A stretch of DNA of 35,754 nt, taken from assembly GCA_016935815.1 (NCBI GenBank), contig JAFGQH010000061.1, forward strand, positions 1 to 35,754. Direction: 5' to 3'. The stretch comes from Bacilli bacterium (GTDB lineage: Bacteria > Bacillota_I > Bacilli_A > Izemoplasmatales > Hujiaoplasmataceae). The notes beneath the pieces are model-generated. The model saw only the letters and a list, made by a program, of their open reading frames with translations, was not told where the DNA came from and made no database searches. Of the stretch, positions 1 to 10,639 are shown one piece after another (positions within the stretch are counted from its first letter, which is position 1; every line of letters starts with the position of its first letter). The position numbers were made by a program, and so were the translations under genes.

Positions 1-10
1 AGGTGATCGA

Positions 11-223
11 ATGAAAAACGTATCCATTAGAACTGAATACATCACATTGGGACAATTGTTAAAGCTAATCAGCGTGATACAGTCTGGCGGGGAAGCCAAG
101 ATGTATCTCATGATGAACGATGTGTTCGTCAATGGCGACAAAGAAGAGCGTCGCGGAAAAAAATTATTTCCCGGAGATCGAGTTGTCATTGATGAAGCAG
201 AGTTTCTAATTCAATCAAAATGA
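11..223 (+). CDS. yaaA: S4-domain RNA-binding protein YaaA
   Basis: A 70-residue protein that is essentially one S4 RNA-binding fold. It has a short N-terminal strand, the helix pair with the typical GGEAK segment (residues 26-30), then the basic RRGKKLFPGDRV stretch (47-58) that matches the family's 'G-x-K-L-x-x-G-D-x-V' pattern. Small S4 proteins of this type sit between dnaN and recF in many Bacillota; their exact role is poorly known and RNA or ribosome binding is the family expectation. The start is ATG with AGGTGA four bases upstream, right at the window edge. Its TGA stop overlaps the recF ATG (ATGA), so the two are translationally coupled. Any promoter lies outside the window. Confidence 0.9.
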   Translation: MKNVSIRTEYITLGQLLKLISVIQSGGEAKMYLMMNDVFVNGDKEERRGKKLFPGDRVVIDEAEFLIQSK

Positions 224-1314
224 AATTAGATAACATATCGCTATATAACTTCCGAAATTATCACAAACAGGAAGTAGAGCTTAACAAGGGTGTCAATTTT
301 TTTGTGGGTCAGAATGGCAGCGGAAAAACCAACCTACTAGAGGCAATTTACTTTCTAGCTTTCGCAAAATCCTATAAAACAAGCGAAAGTAACCTGATAC
401 GATTTCAACACCCTTTTGCGAGAATTCAAGCAAAAGCACAAGATAACCTTAGGTCATATACTTTGAAATTGATTGTATCGGAAAATGGGAAAAGAGCTTT
501 GATCAATAATGTTGAGATTAAGAAACTGAGCGATTATATCGGCAGTATCAATGTCTTGTCATTCTTGCCAGAGGATCTTGCAATCATCAAAGGTTCACCT
601 CGCGACAGAAGATACTACATTGATTTGATCTACGGTCAGATCGACCGACACTATTTGAATGAATTAGGTAACTATAAAGGCTTGTTAAAACAAAGAAACG
701 AACTGTTAAAACGACTGTCGGAATCTCAGAAGCCAGATTTGGTTTTGCTAGATGTCATAACAGAACAATTATCTGCATCCGCTAAACAAATTGTCAAGTT
801 TCGCAAGAGGTTTGTAGAACAAATCAACATGTCATTGAAAACCATGTATCAGTTCTTATCAGATAAAACAGAAACATTTGGGTTTGAGTATCATCCTTCA
901 GCAGAAGGAGATATTGAAAAGATATTGAAGTCCAAATATAAAACAGATCTTATATTGAAAACAACCAATTTAGGACCCCATCGAGATGATTACGATTTCA
1001 TCCTTGATTCCAAACCAGCCAAAGACACCGCATCTCAAGGGGAACAAAGAATCATGGTGTTGGCATTGGTGTTGGCGATTGCAGAGATGATCTACCATAT
1101 TCGAAAAGAAAGACCAATATTTTTGTTGGATGATGTATTTAGTGAGCTCGATTCCAAGAGACAAAATCGTTTGATCAAATATCTAATCAAGTTAAATGCT
1201 CAAACCATCATCACAACAACAAGTTTAGATCATATCGAATCATCGATATGGCACAATTCTAGTATCTATAACGTAACTAACAACAGCATTAGGGAGGAAC
1301 ATTACAATGGATAA
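220..1314 (+). CDS. recF: DNA replication/repair protein RecF
   Basis: RecF is an SMC-like ATPase that loads RecA at gaps with RecO and RecR. The 364-residue length is normal for the family. The N-terminal LxNFRNY segment and Walker A GQNGSGKT (residues 30-37) are intact. The ABC-type signature TASQGEQR lies near residue 270 and Walker [12 protein letters not shown] near 300, followed by the TTTSLDHI segment that normally closes the domain. It overlaps yaaA by four bases at its start and gyrB by eight bases at its end; the gyrB ribosome site AGGGAGGAAC lies inside the last recF codons. This is the classic oriC-proximal dnaA-dnaN-yaaA-recF-gyrB-gyrA context, of which the last four are seen here. 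Confidence 0.97.
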   Translation: MKLDNISLYNFRNYHKQEVELNKGVNFFVGQNGSGKTNLLEAIYFLAFAKSYKTSESNLIRFQHPFARIQAKAQDNLRSYTLKLIVSENGKRALINNVEIKKLSDYIGSINVLSFLPEDLAIIKGSPRDRRYYIDLIYGQIDRHYLNELGNYKGLLKQRNELLKRLSESQKPDLVLLDVITEQLSASAKQIVKFRKRFVEQINMSLKTMYQFLSDKTETFGFEYHPSAEGDIEKILKSKYKTDLILKTTNLGPHRDDYDFILDSKPAKDTASQGEQRIMVLALVLAIAEMIYHIRKERPIFLLDDVFSELDSKRQNRLIKYLIKLNAQTIITTTSLDHIESSIWHNSSIYNVTNNSIREEHYNG

Positions 1315-3214
1315 TTACAAAAAGTATGATGCCAGTAACATCCAGATCTTAGAGGGCTTAGAAGCCGTTAAAAAAAGACCCGGTATGTATATTGGTACAA
1401 CCAGTTCGAGAGGACTCCATCATTTGGTTTGGGAAATCGTAGATAACGCAGTCGATGAAGCATTGGCTGGTTTTTGCGATGATATTAATGTGGAAATATT
1501 GCCTGGAGACATCATCAAGGTGACCGATAATGGTCGTGGAATCCCAGTTGACATTCATCCGAAATCTGGAAGACCTTCCGTAGAAACAGTTTATACAACC
1601 TTGCATGCAGGGGGTAAGTTTGACCATAATTCGTATAAAGTATCAGGTGGGTTACATGGAGTTGGGGCTTCTGTTGTAAATGCATTGAGTACCTATATGA
1701 CAGTGGAAATTCACAAAGATGGAAAACAATATATGATCGAATTCGATCATGGTTTTTTGAAAAAAGAATTGGAAGTCATCGCCGACACTGACAAATCGGG
1801 AACTATAGTAACCTTCCTTCCGGATCCGGAAATATTCAAAGAATCTCAACATTTCGAAATGGAAATACTAAGAACCAGAATCCAACAATTGGCGTTTTTG
1901 AACAAAGGAATCAAGTTCTCTATCTCCGATCTTAGAGAAGAAGAAAAGATTGTTAGAAAAGATTATTGCTACGAAGGTGGAGTAAAGGAATACGTTGAAT
2001 TTCTTAATGAAGGAAAAGACGTTTTACATACTTCTGTGGCATATTTCGAAGGTCAGGTTGATGACATCATTGTTGAGATTGCAATGCAATACAATAACGG
2101 ATATGCGCAAAGCATTTATCCATTTACCAACAATATCAATAACTCAGAGGGAGGTACTCATGAAGAGGGATTCAAACGTACCTTAACTCTGGTCTTGAAC
2201 AACTACGGAAAAACATCCGGTATTTTTAAGAAAGACGATGCCTTAGCTGGAGAAGATACCAGAGAAGGTTTGGTGGCCATTTGTTCCATCAAGCATCCGG
2301 ACCCTCAATTTGAAGGACAAACGAAATCGAAACTTGGATCCAGTGATGCTAGAGCCGCAGTTTCTCAGATTATGAAAGAAGGATTGGAACGGTACTTGCT
2401 GGAAAATCCAAATGCTGCAAAAACCATTATTGAAAAAGCTTTGATGGCACAACGTGCTAGGATTGCCGCAAAAAAAGCAAGAGAAGCCACCAGAAGAAAA
2501 TCTCCTCTAGACGCACTGGGATTTGCATCCAAACTGGCGGATTGCCGCACTAAAGACGCCACCATTTCCGAAATCTATATCGTCGAAGGTGATTCCGCGG
2601 GAGGATCCGCTAAACAAGGTAGAGATTCTGAATACCAAGCGATTCTTCCATTGCGCGGAAAAGTATTGAACGTTGAAAAAACAAGATTGGACAAGGCGTT
2701 GCAAAACAAAGAAATTCTGTCCATGATTCAAGCATTTGGGGCAGGAATCGACGAAGAGTTTTCATTGGACAACCTTAGATATCATAAGATCATCATCATG
2801 ACCGATGCCGATGTCGACGGAGCGCATATCCGAACATTATTATTGACATTCTTCTTCCGTTATCTTCGTCCTTTGATTGAAAAAGGCTATGTCTTTATTG
2901 CACAGCCACCTCTATATAAAGTTCAATCCGGAAAAACAATTCGTTATGCATATGAAGAAAAAGAATTGGAACAAATCTTGACTGAATTCAATTCGAAACC
3001 AGTCATTCAACGATACAAAGGTCTTGGTGAAATGAACCCCGAACAATTATGGGAAACTACAATGGATCCAGATCAAAGAACACTACTCCAGGTTACATTA
3101 GAAGATGCTATGGAAGCAGATAGAATCTTTTCCATGTTAATGGGAGACGATGTGGCGAGCCGCCGTGAATTCATTCAAGAAAACGCGGAATATGTCAAGA
3201 ATCTAGACGTATAG
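1307..3214 (+). CDS. gyrB: DNA gyrase subunit B
   Basis: GyrB is the ATPase subunit of gyrase, which introduces negative supercoils together with GyrA. It is 635 residues, the short form typical of Gram-positives without the extra insert of E. coli. The GHKL ATPase motifs are complete: [11 protein letters not shown] with catalytic Glu43 and Mg-binding Asn47, [10 protein letters not shown] with Asp74, and [15 protein letters not shown] around 114-128. The TOPRIM metal site has EGDSAGG at Glu427 and DADVDG at 500-505. The GyrA-interaction segment [15 protein letters not shown] starts at 568. The start overlaps recF by eight bases and the stop is embedded in the gyrA ribosome site (TAGGAGG), so both subunits should be made from one message in balanced amounts. 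Confidence 0.98.
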   Translation: MDNYKKYDASNIQILEGLEAVKKRPGMYIGTTSSRGLHHLVWEIVDNAVDEALAGFCDDINVEILPGDIIKVTDNGRGIPVDIHPKSGRPSVETVYTTLHAGGKFDHNSYKVSGGLHGVGASVVNALSTYMTVEIHKDGKQYMIEFDHGFLKKELEVIADTDKSGTIVTFLPDPEIFKESQHFEMEILRTRIQQLAFLNKGIKFSISDLREEEKIVRKDYCYEGGVKEYVEFLNEGKDVLHTSVAYFEGQVDDIIVEIAMQYNNGYAQSIYPFTNNINNSEGGTHEEGFKRTLTLVLNNYGKTSGIFKKDDALAGEDTREGLVAICSIKHPDPQFEGQTKSKLGSSDARAAVSQIMKEGLERYLLENPNAAKTIIEKALMAQRARIAAKKAREATRRKSPLDALGFASKLADCRTKDATISEIYIVEGDSAGGSAKQGRDSEYQAILPLRGKVLNVEKTRLDKALQNKEILSMIQAFGAGIDEEFSLDNLRYHKIIIMTDADVDGAHIRTLLLTFFFRYLRPLIEKGYVFIAQPPLYKVQSGKTIRYAYEEKELEQILTEFNSKPVIQRYKGLGEMNPEQLWETTMDPDQRTLLQVTLEDAMEADRIFSMLMGDDVASRREFIQENAEYVKNLDV

Positions 3215-3224
3215 GAGGGATATT

Positions 3225-5834
3225 ATGGCAGATAATTTTATCAGTGACAACACAGTAGAAAACGAAAACATCACCAATCGAGTTTTGGAAATCAACATTG
3301 CAAGCGAGATGAAAAGTTCCTTCTTATCCTATGCGATGAGTGTTATTGTAGCAAGAGCATTGCCAGACGTAAGAGATGGCTTGAAACCAGTTCATAGAAG
3401 AATTTTATACGGTATGGAGGAACTAGGAGTTTATCCTGACAAACAGTACAAAAAATCAGCTCGTATCGTCGGAGACGTTATGGGTAAATACCATCCTCAT
3501 GGGGACTCTGCTATTTATGATTCCATGGTGAGAATGGCTCAGGATTTCTCATATCGATATCCACTTGTCAATGGACACGGAAACTTTGGTTCTATTGATG
3601 GTGATCCAGCTGCGGCTATGCGTTATACCGAAGCGAAAATGGAAAAAATCACGCTGGAGATATTGAAAGATCTTAAGAAAAACACGGTTGATTTTATCGA
3701 TAACTACGACGGATCTGAACAAGAGCCAAAAGTCTTACCGGCAAAAATACCGAACCTATTGATTAACGGAACCACCGGTATCGCAGTCGGTATGGCAACC
3801 AACATTCCTCCACATAATCTAGTTGAAGTAATTGACGGATATGTTGCCTATATCAAAAATCCAAGTATTGAATTGGATGAGATGATGGAGTATATAAAAG
3901 GACCAGATTTCCCTACTGGTGGTGTGATTTTAGGCCAAAGCGGAACGGTTTCGGCTTATCAATCCGGAAGAGGAATCATTCGCGTTAAAGCAAAAACCGA
4001 AATCAAAGAAATGGCCAATGGCAAGAAACAAATCATTATCAAAGAAATTCCTTATCAAGTGAATAAGACGACTTTGATTGAGAGAATTGCGGATTTAGCA
4101 AAAGATAAAAAAATTGAAGGAATAACAGATTTAAGAGACGAATCCAATCTCAAAGGTATGAGAGTAGTCTTGGAACTTAGAAAAGACATCAATCCGGAAG
4201 TTCTTTTGAACAACCTTTACAAGAACTCGCAACTTCAAGTTTCTTTTGGCGCAAACATGCTTGCGCTTGTTAACGACAAACCTGAGGTTCTTGGATTGAT
4301 TGATATCATCAAACACTATTATCATCATCAGATTGAAGTATTGTTGCGAAGAACACAATATGACTTAGACAGAGCAATTCAAAGATTGCACCTCTTGGAA
4401 GGCTTCATCATTGCCTTGGACAATATCGAAGAAGTCATCAGAATCATCAGAAATTCCTATGATGATACCGAACAACAACTGATGGATGCATTCCAATTGA
4501 GCGACATTCAAGCAAAAGCGATTCTAGCAATGCAATTGCGCCGTTTGTCTGGTCTTGAAAGAGATAAGATCAACGCCGAAGTAACAGAATTGCATTCTCA
4601 AATAGATGACTTAAATGAAACTTTGGTCAATACCGAAAAACAAAACAACATCTTAATTGATGACGCAATCGAAATAAAAAACAAGTTTGGCGACGCAAGA
4701 CGCACAGAAATCGATTTGTTTGGTGACTATGATATCGAAGATGAAGACTTGATTCCTGTGGAAGATGTCATCATTGCAGTTACCACAAATGGGTATGTCA
4801 AACGCATGAATGTGGATGTCTATCGTTCTCAAAATCGTGGCGGTAGAGGAAAAACGGGAATCAACTTGAATGAAGATGACGTGATTGATTCCATCATTTC
4901 TGCTCAAACACATGATTATTTATTATTCTTTACAACTCTTGGTAGAGTATACAAGATGAAAGGGTATAAGATACCGAAATACGGACGCAACTCAAAAGGG
5001 TTGCCAATCGTTAACCTGTTGAATCTTGTTGAAGGAGAAGAACTCGCTACCGTTATGACATTGAAAGATTTCGAAAATGGATACCTATTCTTCACAACCT
5101 CAAATGGATTGGTAAAACGCACACAAGTATCCGACTTCCAAAATATTCGTGTCAATGGAATCAAAGCGATTAACTTGAGAGATGACGATTATCTACATTC
5201 AGTACGTCTGACTGATGGAACAAGGGACATTATTATTGGTGCTTCCAACGGAAAAGCAATCCGCTTCAAAGAGACAGATGTCAGAAGCATGGGGAGAACA
5301 GCCATGGGCGTTAAGGGTATTGATTTAGCCAATGGAGAACATGTTGTAGGAGTTACTTCTGTTACCGACGAAAGAAACTTGATTTTGGCAATTACCAAAT
5401 TCGGATATGGAAAACGTACAGAAGTGGACGAATATCGATGCCAAAACCGCGGAGGAAAAGGCGTTAAAACAATTAATGTCACCGAAAAGAATGGTGATTT
5501 GGCAAAATTGATTAGTGTGGAAGGAAACGAAGATTTATTAGTCGTATCCGACAAAGGAATCATTATCCGTACGCCAATTAATCAAATCTCAATCACCAAA
5601 AGATCCACTCAAGGCGTCAAAATAATCAACCTTATGGAAGATCATATCGTTTCTACAGTTGCTTTGATCGAAGCGAGTGAAGAAACCGAAGAAATACTAG
5701 ATACAGGTGAAACAAAAGTATTGGTTGAGGAACAACCTTTGTTGGAAGAATCACCGATCGAAGAGATAGAAGAGACAGAAAAAACTTCAGAAGAAGAGCA
5801 AACAGTCGATGATATTTTGAACGATACATTCTAA
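3225..5834 (+). CDS. gyrA: DNA gyrase subunit A
   Basis: GyrA is the DNA-cleaving subunit of gyrase. The active-site tyrosine is Tyr134 in [10 protein letters not shown]. The quinolone-determining region reads [10 protein letters not shown] with Ser95 and Asp99 at the positions of E. coli Ser83 and Asp87, so the usual resistance substitutions are not seen. The C-terminal beta-pinwheel carries the gyrase-specific box QNRGGRG at about 536 and a second box-like QNRGGKG at about 740, which argues for GyrA over ParC. At 869 residues it ends in a Glu-rich acidic tail (about the last 50 residues), which in other GyrA proteins modulates supercoiling. The ribosome site AGGAGG is six bases before ATG and overlaps the gyrB stop. 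A bidirectional terminator follows. Confidence 0.98.
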   Translation: MADNFISDNTVENENITNRVLEINIASEMKSSFLSYAMSVIVARALPDVRDGLKPVHRRILYGMEELGVYPDKQYKKSARIVGDVMGKYHPHGDSAIYDSMVRMAQDFSYRYPLVNGHGNFGSIDGDPAAAMRYTEAKMEKITLEILKDLKKNTVDFIDNYDGSEQEPKVLPAKIPNLLINGTTGIAVGMATNIPPHNLVEVIDGYVAYIKNPSIELDEMMEYIKGPDFPTGGVILGQSGTVSAYQSGRGIIRVKAKTEIKEMANGKKQIIIKEIPYQVNKTTLIERIADLAKDKKIEGITDLRDESNLKGMRVVLELRKDINPEVLLNNLYKNSQLQVSFGANMLALVNDKPEVLGLIDIIKHYYHHQIEVLLRRTQYDLDRAIQRLHLLEGFIIALDNIEEVIRIIRNSYDDTEQQLMDAFQLSDIQAKAILAMQLRRLSGLERDKINAEVTELHSQIDDLNETLVNTEKQNNILIDDAIEIKNKFGDARRTEIDLFGDYDIEDEDLIPVEDVIIAVTTNGYVKRMNVDVYRSQNRGGRGKTGINLNEDDVIDSIISAQTHDYLLFFTTLGRVYKMKGYKIPKYGRNSKGLPIVNLLNLVEGEELATVMTLKDFENGYLFFTTSNGLVKRTQVSDFQNIRVNGIKAINLRDDDYLHSVRLTDGTRDIIIGASNGKAIRFKETDVRSMGRTAMGVKGIDLANGEHVVGVTSVTDERNLILAITKFGYGKRTEVDEYRCQNRGGKGVKTINVTEKNGDLAKLISVEGNEDLLVVSDKGIIIRTPINQISITKRSTQGVKIINLMEDHIVSTVALIEASEETEEILDTGETKVLVEEQPLLEESPIEEIEETEKTSEEEQTVDDILNDTF

Positions 5835-5836
5835 AT

Positions 5837-5876
5837 AAAAAAATAGCGAAACTCTTTCGAGAATCGCTATTTTTTT
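5837..5876. terminator. Bidirectional terminator between gyrA and the HIT gene
   Basis: A-rich left arm plus TAGCGA pairs with TCGCTA plus a T-run, so the hairpin has A/T tracts on both sides and can stop transcription from either direction. The T-run overlaps the TAA stop of the HIT gene on the minus strand. Confidence 0.85.
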
Positions 5877-6291
5877 ATTCATTCAATTGTTTGATGATTT
5901 CGTTTTTAATTTCTTCGTATTGTTCTTTGCTGGTATTGCCTTGATTGTTGATGAAGTCGATATCAACACCATCCAAATAATACCTTGGAATCAAATGCAT
6001 ATGAAAGTGGAATACTGTTTGCAATGGTTTTTCCGTATTAACCAATACATTTAGACCAATTGGATTAAATGCTCTTTTGATTGCGTTGGCAATCTTTGGA
6101 ACAACACGGAAAATATTGCCAGCCAACTCATCGTCAATGTCATAAAGATTCTTGTAATGCTCTTTTGCGATGATTAAAGTATGCCCCTTTGTTGCTTGAG
6201 AAATATCCAATATGGCAATGACATTCTCATCCTCATAAATCTTATAGGTAGGGATTTCTCCACTAACGATTTGACAAAAAACACAATTCAT
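5875..6291 (-). CDS. HIT-family nucleotide hydrolase
   Basis: A 138-residue histidine-triad protein. The triad FHFHMHLIPR has His95, His97 and His99, the last providing the nucleophile for phosphoramidate or nucleotidyl hydrolysis in Hint-type enzymes (adenosine phosphoramidates, Ap4A-like substrates). Cys3 and Cys6 (CVFC) with His46 look like the N-terminal zinc site found in bacterial HIT proteins. The start ATG overlaps the stop of the upstream HAD gene (ATGA), so it is the second gene of a two-gene minus-strand operon convergent with gyrA. The exact substrate cannot be read from the sequence. B. subtilis Hit is the closest familiar relative by pattern. Confidence 0.9.
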   Translation of the reverse strand: MNCVFCQIVSGEIPTYKIYEDENVIAILDISQATKGHTLIIAKEHYKNLYDIDDELAGNIFRVVPKIANAIKRAFNPIGLNVLVNTEKPLQTVFHFHMHLIPRYYLDGVDIDFINNQGNTSKEQYEEIKNEIIKQLNE

Positions 6292-6953
6292 GATGATACC
6301 TCCTCGTTATATTTATCTATCAACTGAATTAGTTCTAAAAAATCATGGATCCAAAAATCAGGCTTTGAGGATTTTATCAAATCTCTCTTGATTGACCATT
6401 CCACACCACAAGTCAAAATAGAAGCGTTTCGCCCTGCCATGATATCCGAAGTGTTATCTCCTACCATAACGACACCTTCGTAAAAAGGAATCTGTTTCAA
6501 GGCATAGAAAATAGGTTCCGGATGTGGTTTGTGTTCTTTGATATCATCCAAAAAGCAATTGGCAGTTAGGTACCGGTCCATTCCGTAACGTTCGATGGAT
6601 GGCATAGCAGATACTTTGAATTTTGTAGTGACAATTCCTAAATTGAATCCACGCGAGTGTAATTCTTCCAACATCATTAAGGTGTTTGGATAGATTTCGA
6701 TATAATCAAACTCAAGACGGACATATACTTCTCTGTAATAATCGATCATTTCCTGTATCACCTTAGGATCGGTTGTGGCGATTGAAAAAGTTTCCTTGAG
6801 TGGTGGACCGATCATATCAATCAATTCTATTCTCGAAAACTGCCTGTTTGGCATATATTTTTTTAAGGTTTCTTCAAACGATTTGAGTATCAGCTCGTTG
6901 GAATTGACCAACGTTCCATCCAAATCGAATAGTACAGTATCTATTTTGCGCAA
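6288..6953 (-). CDS. ppaX: HAD-superfamily phosphatase, PpaX-like
   Basis: A haloacid-dehalogenase-type phosphatase of 221 residues with motif I DLDGTLVNSNE (catalytic Asp10, Asp12 in this numbering), motif II GIVTTK and motif III MVGDNTSDIMAG. The segment MIGPPLKETF closely resembles B. subtilis PpaX, which hydrolyses the pyrophosphate released by HPr kinase/phosphorylase. Phosphoglycolate phosphatase is the alternative, and no hprK is in the window. I place the start at TTG 6953: GGTGA lies five bases before it, whereas the ATG at 6965 has no ribosome site and a predicted -10 box (6970-6975) would start transcription only about at 6963. The ATG form would add four residues. It overlaps the HIT gene by four bases. 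Confidence 0.85.
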   Translation of the reverse strand: MRKIDTVLFDLDGTLVNSNELILKSFEETLKKYMPNRQFSRIELIDMIGPPLKETFSIATTDPKVIQEMIDYYREVYVRLEFDYIEIYPNTLMMLEELHSRGFNLGIVTTKFKVSAMPSIERYGMDRYLTANCFLDDIKEHKPHPEPIFYALKQIPFYEGVVMVGDNTSDIMAGRNASILTCGVEWSIKRDLIKSSKPDFWIHDFLELIQLIDKYNEEVSS

Positions 6954-6969
6954 TTTTATCACCATTAAT

Positions 6970-6978
6970 ATTATATCA
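6970..6978 (-). promoter_or_regulatory. Extended -10 promoter of the HAD/HIT operon
   Basis: The minus strand reads TGATATAAT, a full -10 hexamer with the TGn extension. No good -35 is seen. The hexamer ends only six bases before the GGTGA ribosome site. Confidence 0.6.
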
Positions 6979-7061
6979 AATTTTTTTGATACGAATACCG
7001 GATTTTCTGTTTTTTCTATATTATAATGTCAAATTCAAATATTTAATTTTAAGGCTGGTTA

Positions 7062-7070
7062 TGCTATAAT
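7062..7070 (+). promoter_or_regulatory. Extended -10 promoter of the lipid kinase operon
   Basis: TGCTATAAT is a perfect extended -10 with no convincing -35. It ends five bases before the AGGTGA ribosome site at 7076-7081, so transcription would begin at or inside that site. Confidence 0.65.
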
Positions 7071-7085
7071 GAATTAGGTGATTTT

Positions 7086-8000
7086 TTGAAAAAAGTAATC
7101 CTTATTTTTAATCCGAAAAGTGGAAACCAGAAATTTGAACAGAAATTGGAATTCGTCATTAGCAAGTTAGAAGACAGCTATGGCGATGTTTTAGTTTGTC
7201 GTACCAATCACCCTGGTCACGCAACGGAATTGGCTTCTAAGGCTTGTCAGGAAAGGTACGATCTCATGGTGGTAGTCGGTGGAGACGGAACCTTTAACGA
7301 ATGTGTCAACGGAATTATGGAATATGAATACCGCCCAAGAATCGGATATATTCCAGCAGGTACTTGTTGCGACATTGGAATGAGTTTGGGCTTGTCTAAG
7401 AACGTTGAAAAATCATTGAACAATATTTTGCTTGATAATGCTGCAAAAATGGATGTTGCACGAGCAAATGATCGATATTTTTGTTACGTTTCAGGAAATG
7501 GAGCATTCATTGATATCAGCTATGTAACGGATTCAAATTTGAAAAAGAAAATTGGCTATCTTGCGTATCTAATCAAAGGGTTTGAAGAAATCTTCACAAT
7601 CCCTAAAATGAAGATGAAGATTCGACATGATAATGGAGATGAAAGAGGCCGTTTTTCTCTTGCATTAATTATCAACTCAAAACGTGTTGCGGGAATCAAT
7701 ATGATATATAAACCAACTTTAGACGATGGATTGGTCGATGTAGTCTTATATCGAAGTTTTCCTCCGTTTAACGCAATTATTTACGCCGTTTCAATGATTC
7801 TACCGTTCTGGTCAACATCCTTGATTCGCAGATTCAAGACCAGCAAACTTGAAATTAAAACAAATACAAAGGCGAGATGGAATATTGATGGCGAGTCCGG
7901 CGGGACTGGTAATCAGCATTTTGAAGTATGCCAAAAAGCGATTGAAATCATTATTCCTAAGAAGATTCAGCGAAGATACTTCCACCATCAAGATGAGTAG
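7086..8000 (+). CDS. Diacylglycerol/lipid kinase family protein
   Basis: A 304-residue soluble kinase of the DagK/YegS family, which phosphorylates diacylglycerol or a related lipid at the membrane. The N-terminal FNPKSG (residues 8-13) and catalytic-site VVGGDGTFNE (63-72) are intact, and GYIPAGT supplies the third conserved turn. In Bacillota, DgkB of this family recycles diacylglycerol left by lipoteichoic acid synthesis, which could be relevant to the glycosylation genes at 16043-20632, but the lipid used here is inference. The start is TTG with AGGTGA four bases upstream. It overlaps the RNase M5 gene by eight bases (ATGAGTAG), making it the first gene of a run reaching 11194. Confidence 0.92.
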   Translation: MKKVILIFNPKSGNQKFEQKLEFVISKLEDSYGDVLVCRTNHPGHATELASKACQERYDLMVVVGGDGTFNECVNGIMEYEYRPRIGYIPAGTCCDIGMSLGLSKNVEKSLNNILLDNAAKMDVARANDRYFCYVSGNGAFIDISYVTDSNLKKKIGYLAYLIKGFEEIFTIPKMKMKIRHDNGDERGRFSLALIINSKRVAGINMIYKPTLDDGLVDVVLYRSFPPFNAIIYAVSMILPFWSTSLIRRFKTSKLEIKTNTKARWNIDGESGGTGNQHFEVCQKAIEIIIPKKIQRRYFHHQDE

Positions 8001-8541
8001 AGAACAAGTCATCGTCGTGGAGGGGAAGCATGACGAGCAAAAACTGCAAAGTATTTTCCCTGGAATCACATGCATTGTAACAAATGGTAGCAGCGTTTCT
8101 CAAGAAACACTTCACTTGATAGAAGAAACCAGTTATCATCATGACGTTGTATTATTTTTAGATCCTGATTTTCCCGGAAAACAAATTACAAATAAGATTT
8201 TGGAAACAAATGGTCATTACCAAATCGCATTTCTTCCCAAAGCAAAAGCAATCAGTTCAAACGGAAGGAAAGTGGGTATTGAGCACGCTGATAAGCAAGA
8301 TATTATCAATAGTTTAACTATGATTCATAAAATCGAACATTTAGAAAAACCAATATCAACAATTCAATTGATAAGAAGGGGTTTAACAAATGCAACGGAT
8401 TCAAAAGCGAAAAGGGATTTGGTTTGCAAAGAATTGAAAATCCCTTTTATGAATGCGAAAGCGTTGGCAAAAACACTCTCTATGCTCAATATCTCTTTAG
8501 AAAGGATTGACGAAATCATTGGCGGATTATACGGACAATAG
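7993..8541 (+). CDS. rnmV: Ribonuclease M5
   Basis: RNase M5 trims 5S rRNA precursors in low-GC Gram-positives. This 182-residue protein has a TOPRIM domain with VEGKHD (Glu10) and LDPDFPG (Asp57, Asp59), the metal-binding acids, and a C-terminal helical part (EHADKQDI, then RRGLTN) as in B. subtilis RnmV (about 186 residues). The start is ATG 7993, which begins with the conserved sequence before VEGK. An in-frame longer reading from 7849 runs inside the kinase gene and is rejected. The ribosome site is weak, so translation is probably coupled to the kinase gene that it overlaps by eight bases. The familiar rnmV-ksgA pairing is kept. Confidence 0.93.
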   Translation: MSREQVIVVEGKHDEQKLQSIFPGITCIVTNGSSVSQETLHLIEETSYHHDVVLFLDPDFPGKQITNKILETNGHYQIAFLPKAKAISSNGRKVGIEHADKQDIINSLTMIHKIEHLEKPISTIQLIRRGLTNATDSKAKRDLVCKELKIPFMNAKALAKTLSMLNISLERIDEIIGGLYGQ

Positions 8542-9379
8542 TAAAAGAAAATCAATTGTCGATCAAGAAGGATTTACGATTAAGAAGAAATTCAGCCAGA
8601 ATTTTCTTCTTGATGAGAATATCATCCATAAAATTGTCGACAGTACAAATATTGATCAAAATACAGGTGTGATTGAAATCGGACCTGGTCTTGGGGCGTT
8701 GACAAAGCATATCGTAAAACAAGCTAAACAAGTGCTCGTTTATGAGGTCGATAACGACTTGATTCCTTATTTGAATGAGTTCTTTGCTGGACAAGATAAT
8801 TTTACTTTACTCCATCGCGACATCTTAAAAGCCGATATTCAAAATGATATCCATCAATATTTGTCAGATTGTGAGAGAATAGTCGTTATTAGCAACCTCC
8901 CATATCATATCACAACGCCAATCATCATGCGGTTTTTAGAGGATGTCAAAGGCATCCATTCCATGATTTTTATGATGCAATTGGAAGTAGCGAAGCGGAT
9001 CACATCCGAACCGGATACAAAAGATTACAATGCCTTATCTGTTATTATTCAACACCAAACTGAAGCGAAATACTTGTTCAAGGTTCCTAAGAAGGTTTTT
9101 CATCCTCAACCGAATGTTGATTCAGCCGTGATTCGTTTGGTCATAAAACCCGATACAATTGACAAAAACAACCACGGATTTTATGAATTTGTCCACAAAT
9201 GTTTTGCTCAACGCAGAAAAACTTTGATTAACAATCTTTCCAACGGTTATAATAAGTATACAAAGTCGGAATTAGCCGATATATTGGAAGAAAGTGGAAT
9301 CAATCCATTGACCAGAGCGGAAGCTTTGGATTTAGAATCTTTATTACAATTATATGAGGGTCATTTTAATCAACTATAA
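8507..9379 (+). CDS. rsmA: 16S rRNA dimethyladenosine transferase KsgA
   Basis: KsgA/RsmA uses S-adenosylmethionine to dimethylate two adjacent adenines near the 3' end of 16S rRNA and acts as a late checkpoint of 30S assembly. The motifs are [11 protein letters not shown] (residues 29-39), [12 protein letters not shown] (55-66) for the cofactor, and [11 protein letters not shown] from 129 for the target adenine. The length (290) fits the family. The start is uncertain: TTG 8507 has AAAGGA directly abutting it, while TTG 8519 has the same site 12 bases away, and there is no ATG before the conserved QNFL. Either start overlaps the RNase M5 gene by 23-35 bases, so translation is probably coupled. 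Confidence 0.94.
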   Translation: MTKSLADYTDNSKRKSIVDQEGFTIKKKFSQNFLLDENIIHKIVDSTNIDQNTGVIEIGPGLGALTKHIVKQAKQVLVYEVDNDLIPYLNEFFAGQDNFTLLHRDILKADIQNDIHQYLSDCERIVVISNLPYHITTPIIMRFLEDVKGIHSMIFMMQLEVAKRITSEPDTKDYNALSVIIQHQTEAKYLFKVPKKVFHPQPNVDSAVIRLVIKPDTIDKNNHGFYEFVHKCFAQRRKTLINNLSNGYNKYTKSELADILEESGINPLTRAEALDLESLLQLYEGHFNQL

Positions 9380-9399
9380 AAAGGAGAATAAAAGCACAA

Positions 9400-10638
9400 A
9401 TGGAAATTAAACGCACTGATAATGATCTTTTTCAAATCATTGAAAGAGAATTGAAACGCCAACAATCACATATCGAGTTAATCGCTTCAGAGAACTTTGT
9501 TTCGAAAGCCGTGCTGGAAGTAGACGGAAGTGTGTTGACAAACAAATATGCTGAAGGCTACCCTGGCAAACGCTATTATGGCGGATGTGAATTTGTCGAT
9601 GAAACAGAAACCCTTGCGATTGAGCGTGTGAAAAAACTATTCAACGTTGCTTATGCCAATGTGCAACCACATTCTGGTTCAACTGCTAATATGGGGGCAT
9701 ATCGAGCGATATTAGAACCAGGAGATAAAGTCTTGGGAATGGCATTGGACCAAGGGGGACACTTGACACATGGGCACCCACTAAGTTTTAGTGGAATCGA
9801 CTATGAGTTCCATCCATATTATGTCAATAAAGAAACTGAGACCATCGATTATGATGAACTAGAACGACTTGCGATAGAAATCAAACCAAAACTGATTGTT
9901 GCTGGGGCGAGCGCATACCCAAGAATTTTGGATTTTAAAAGATTCAAAGAGATTTGTGATAAAGTAGGCTCTCTTTTCATGGTTGATATGGCTCATATTG
10001 CAGGTTTGGTTGCTGCAAATTTACATCCGAATCCTTGCGATTACGCAGATATTGTGACTTCTACAACGCATAAAACACTGCGCGGTCCTAGAGGTGGCAT
10101 CATTTTAACAAACAACGAAGAAATTGCAAAGAATGTAAATCGTGTAATCTTCCCGGGAATCCAAGGCGGGCCATTGATGCACATCATAGCAGCGAAAGCC
10201 GCCGCATTTGGAGAAGCGCTCAAAGATGATTTTCTAATCTATCAAAAACAAGTCGTTTCCAATTCCAAAGCCTTTGCAGCAAAATTTATGGAACTGGGAT
10301 ACCATGTGGTATCTAACGGAACAGATAATCATTTACTATTATTGGATGTATTGTCTAAAGCTGGTTTGACAGGTAAAAAAGCTGAAAACCTTTTGGATCT
10401 AGCTAACATCACATGTAATAAAAACACCATCCCATATGACACAAAGAAACCATTTATCACATCAGGAATTCGTTTGGGAACGCCGGCAATGACCACAAGA
10501 GGGTTTATAGAAACCGATTTTGAAGAAATCGCCGTATTGATCGATATGATTCTTAGCAATCCAGAAGACGAACAAGTACTAAGCGAAGTGAAAGAAAGGG
10601 TCATGGTCTTGACAGATAAGCACCCTTTACCATATTAA
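9400..10638 (+). CDS. glyA: Serine hydroxymethyltransferase
   Basis: GlyA is a pyridoxal-phosphate enzyme that converts serine and tetrahydrofolate to glycine and methylene-tetrahydrofolate, the main one-carbon source. At 412 residues it is full length. Signature segments are [36 protein letters not shown], and [13 protein letters not shown] with the cofactor-binding Lys225. The ribosome site AAGGAG is 13 bases from ATG, longer than elsewhere in the window. It lies 20 bases after ksgA and one base before the ANTAR gene, so the regulator should be made from the same message. No glycine riboswitch or PurR-like operator is visible upstream. Confidence 0.97.
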   Translation: MEIKRTDNDLFQIIERELKRQQSHIELIASENFVSKAVLEVDGSVLTNKYAEGYPGKRYYGGCEFVDETETLAIERVKKLFNVAYANVQPHSGSTANMGAYRAILEPGDKVLGMALDQGGHLTHGHPLSFSGIDYEFHPYYVNKETETIDYDELERLAIEIKPKLIVAGASAYPRILDFKRFKEICDKVGSLFMVDMAHIAGLVAANLHPNPCDYADIVTSTTHKTLRGPRGGIILTNNEEIAKNVNRVIFPGIQGGPLMHIIAAKAAAFGEALKDDFLIYQKQVVSNSKAFAAKFMELGYHVVSNGTDNHLLLLDVLSKAGLTGKKAENLLDLANITCNKNTIPYDTKKPFITSGIRLGTPAMTTRGFIETDFEEIAVLIDMILSNPEDEQVLSEVKERVMVLTDKHPLPY

Positions 10639-10639
10639 A

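Noticed and set aside
5189-5563. 124-codon open frame on the minus strand within gyrA
   Set aside because: It lies wholly inside a well-supported gyrA, has no ribosome site or recognisable domain, and its composition looks like the complement of the gyrA codons.
7849-7992. N-terminal extension of RNase M5 inside the lipid kinase gene
   Set aside because: Family members begin a few residues before VEGKxD; the extension is out-of-frame kinase sequence.
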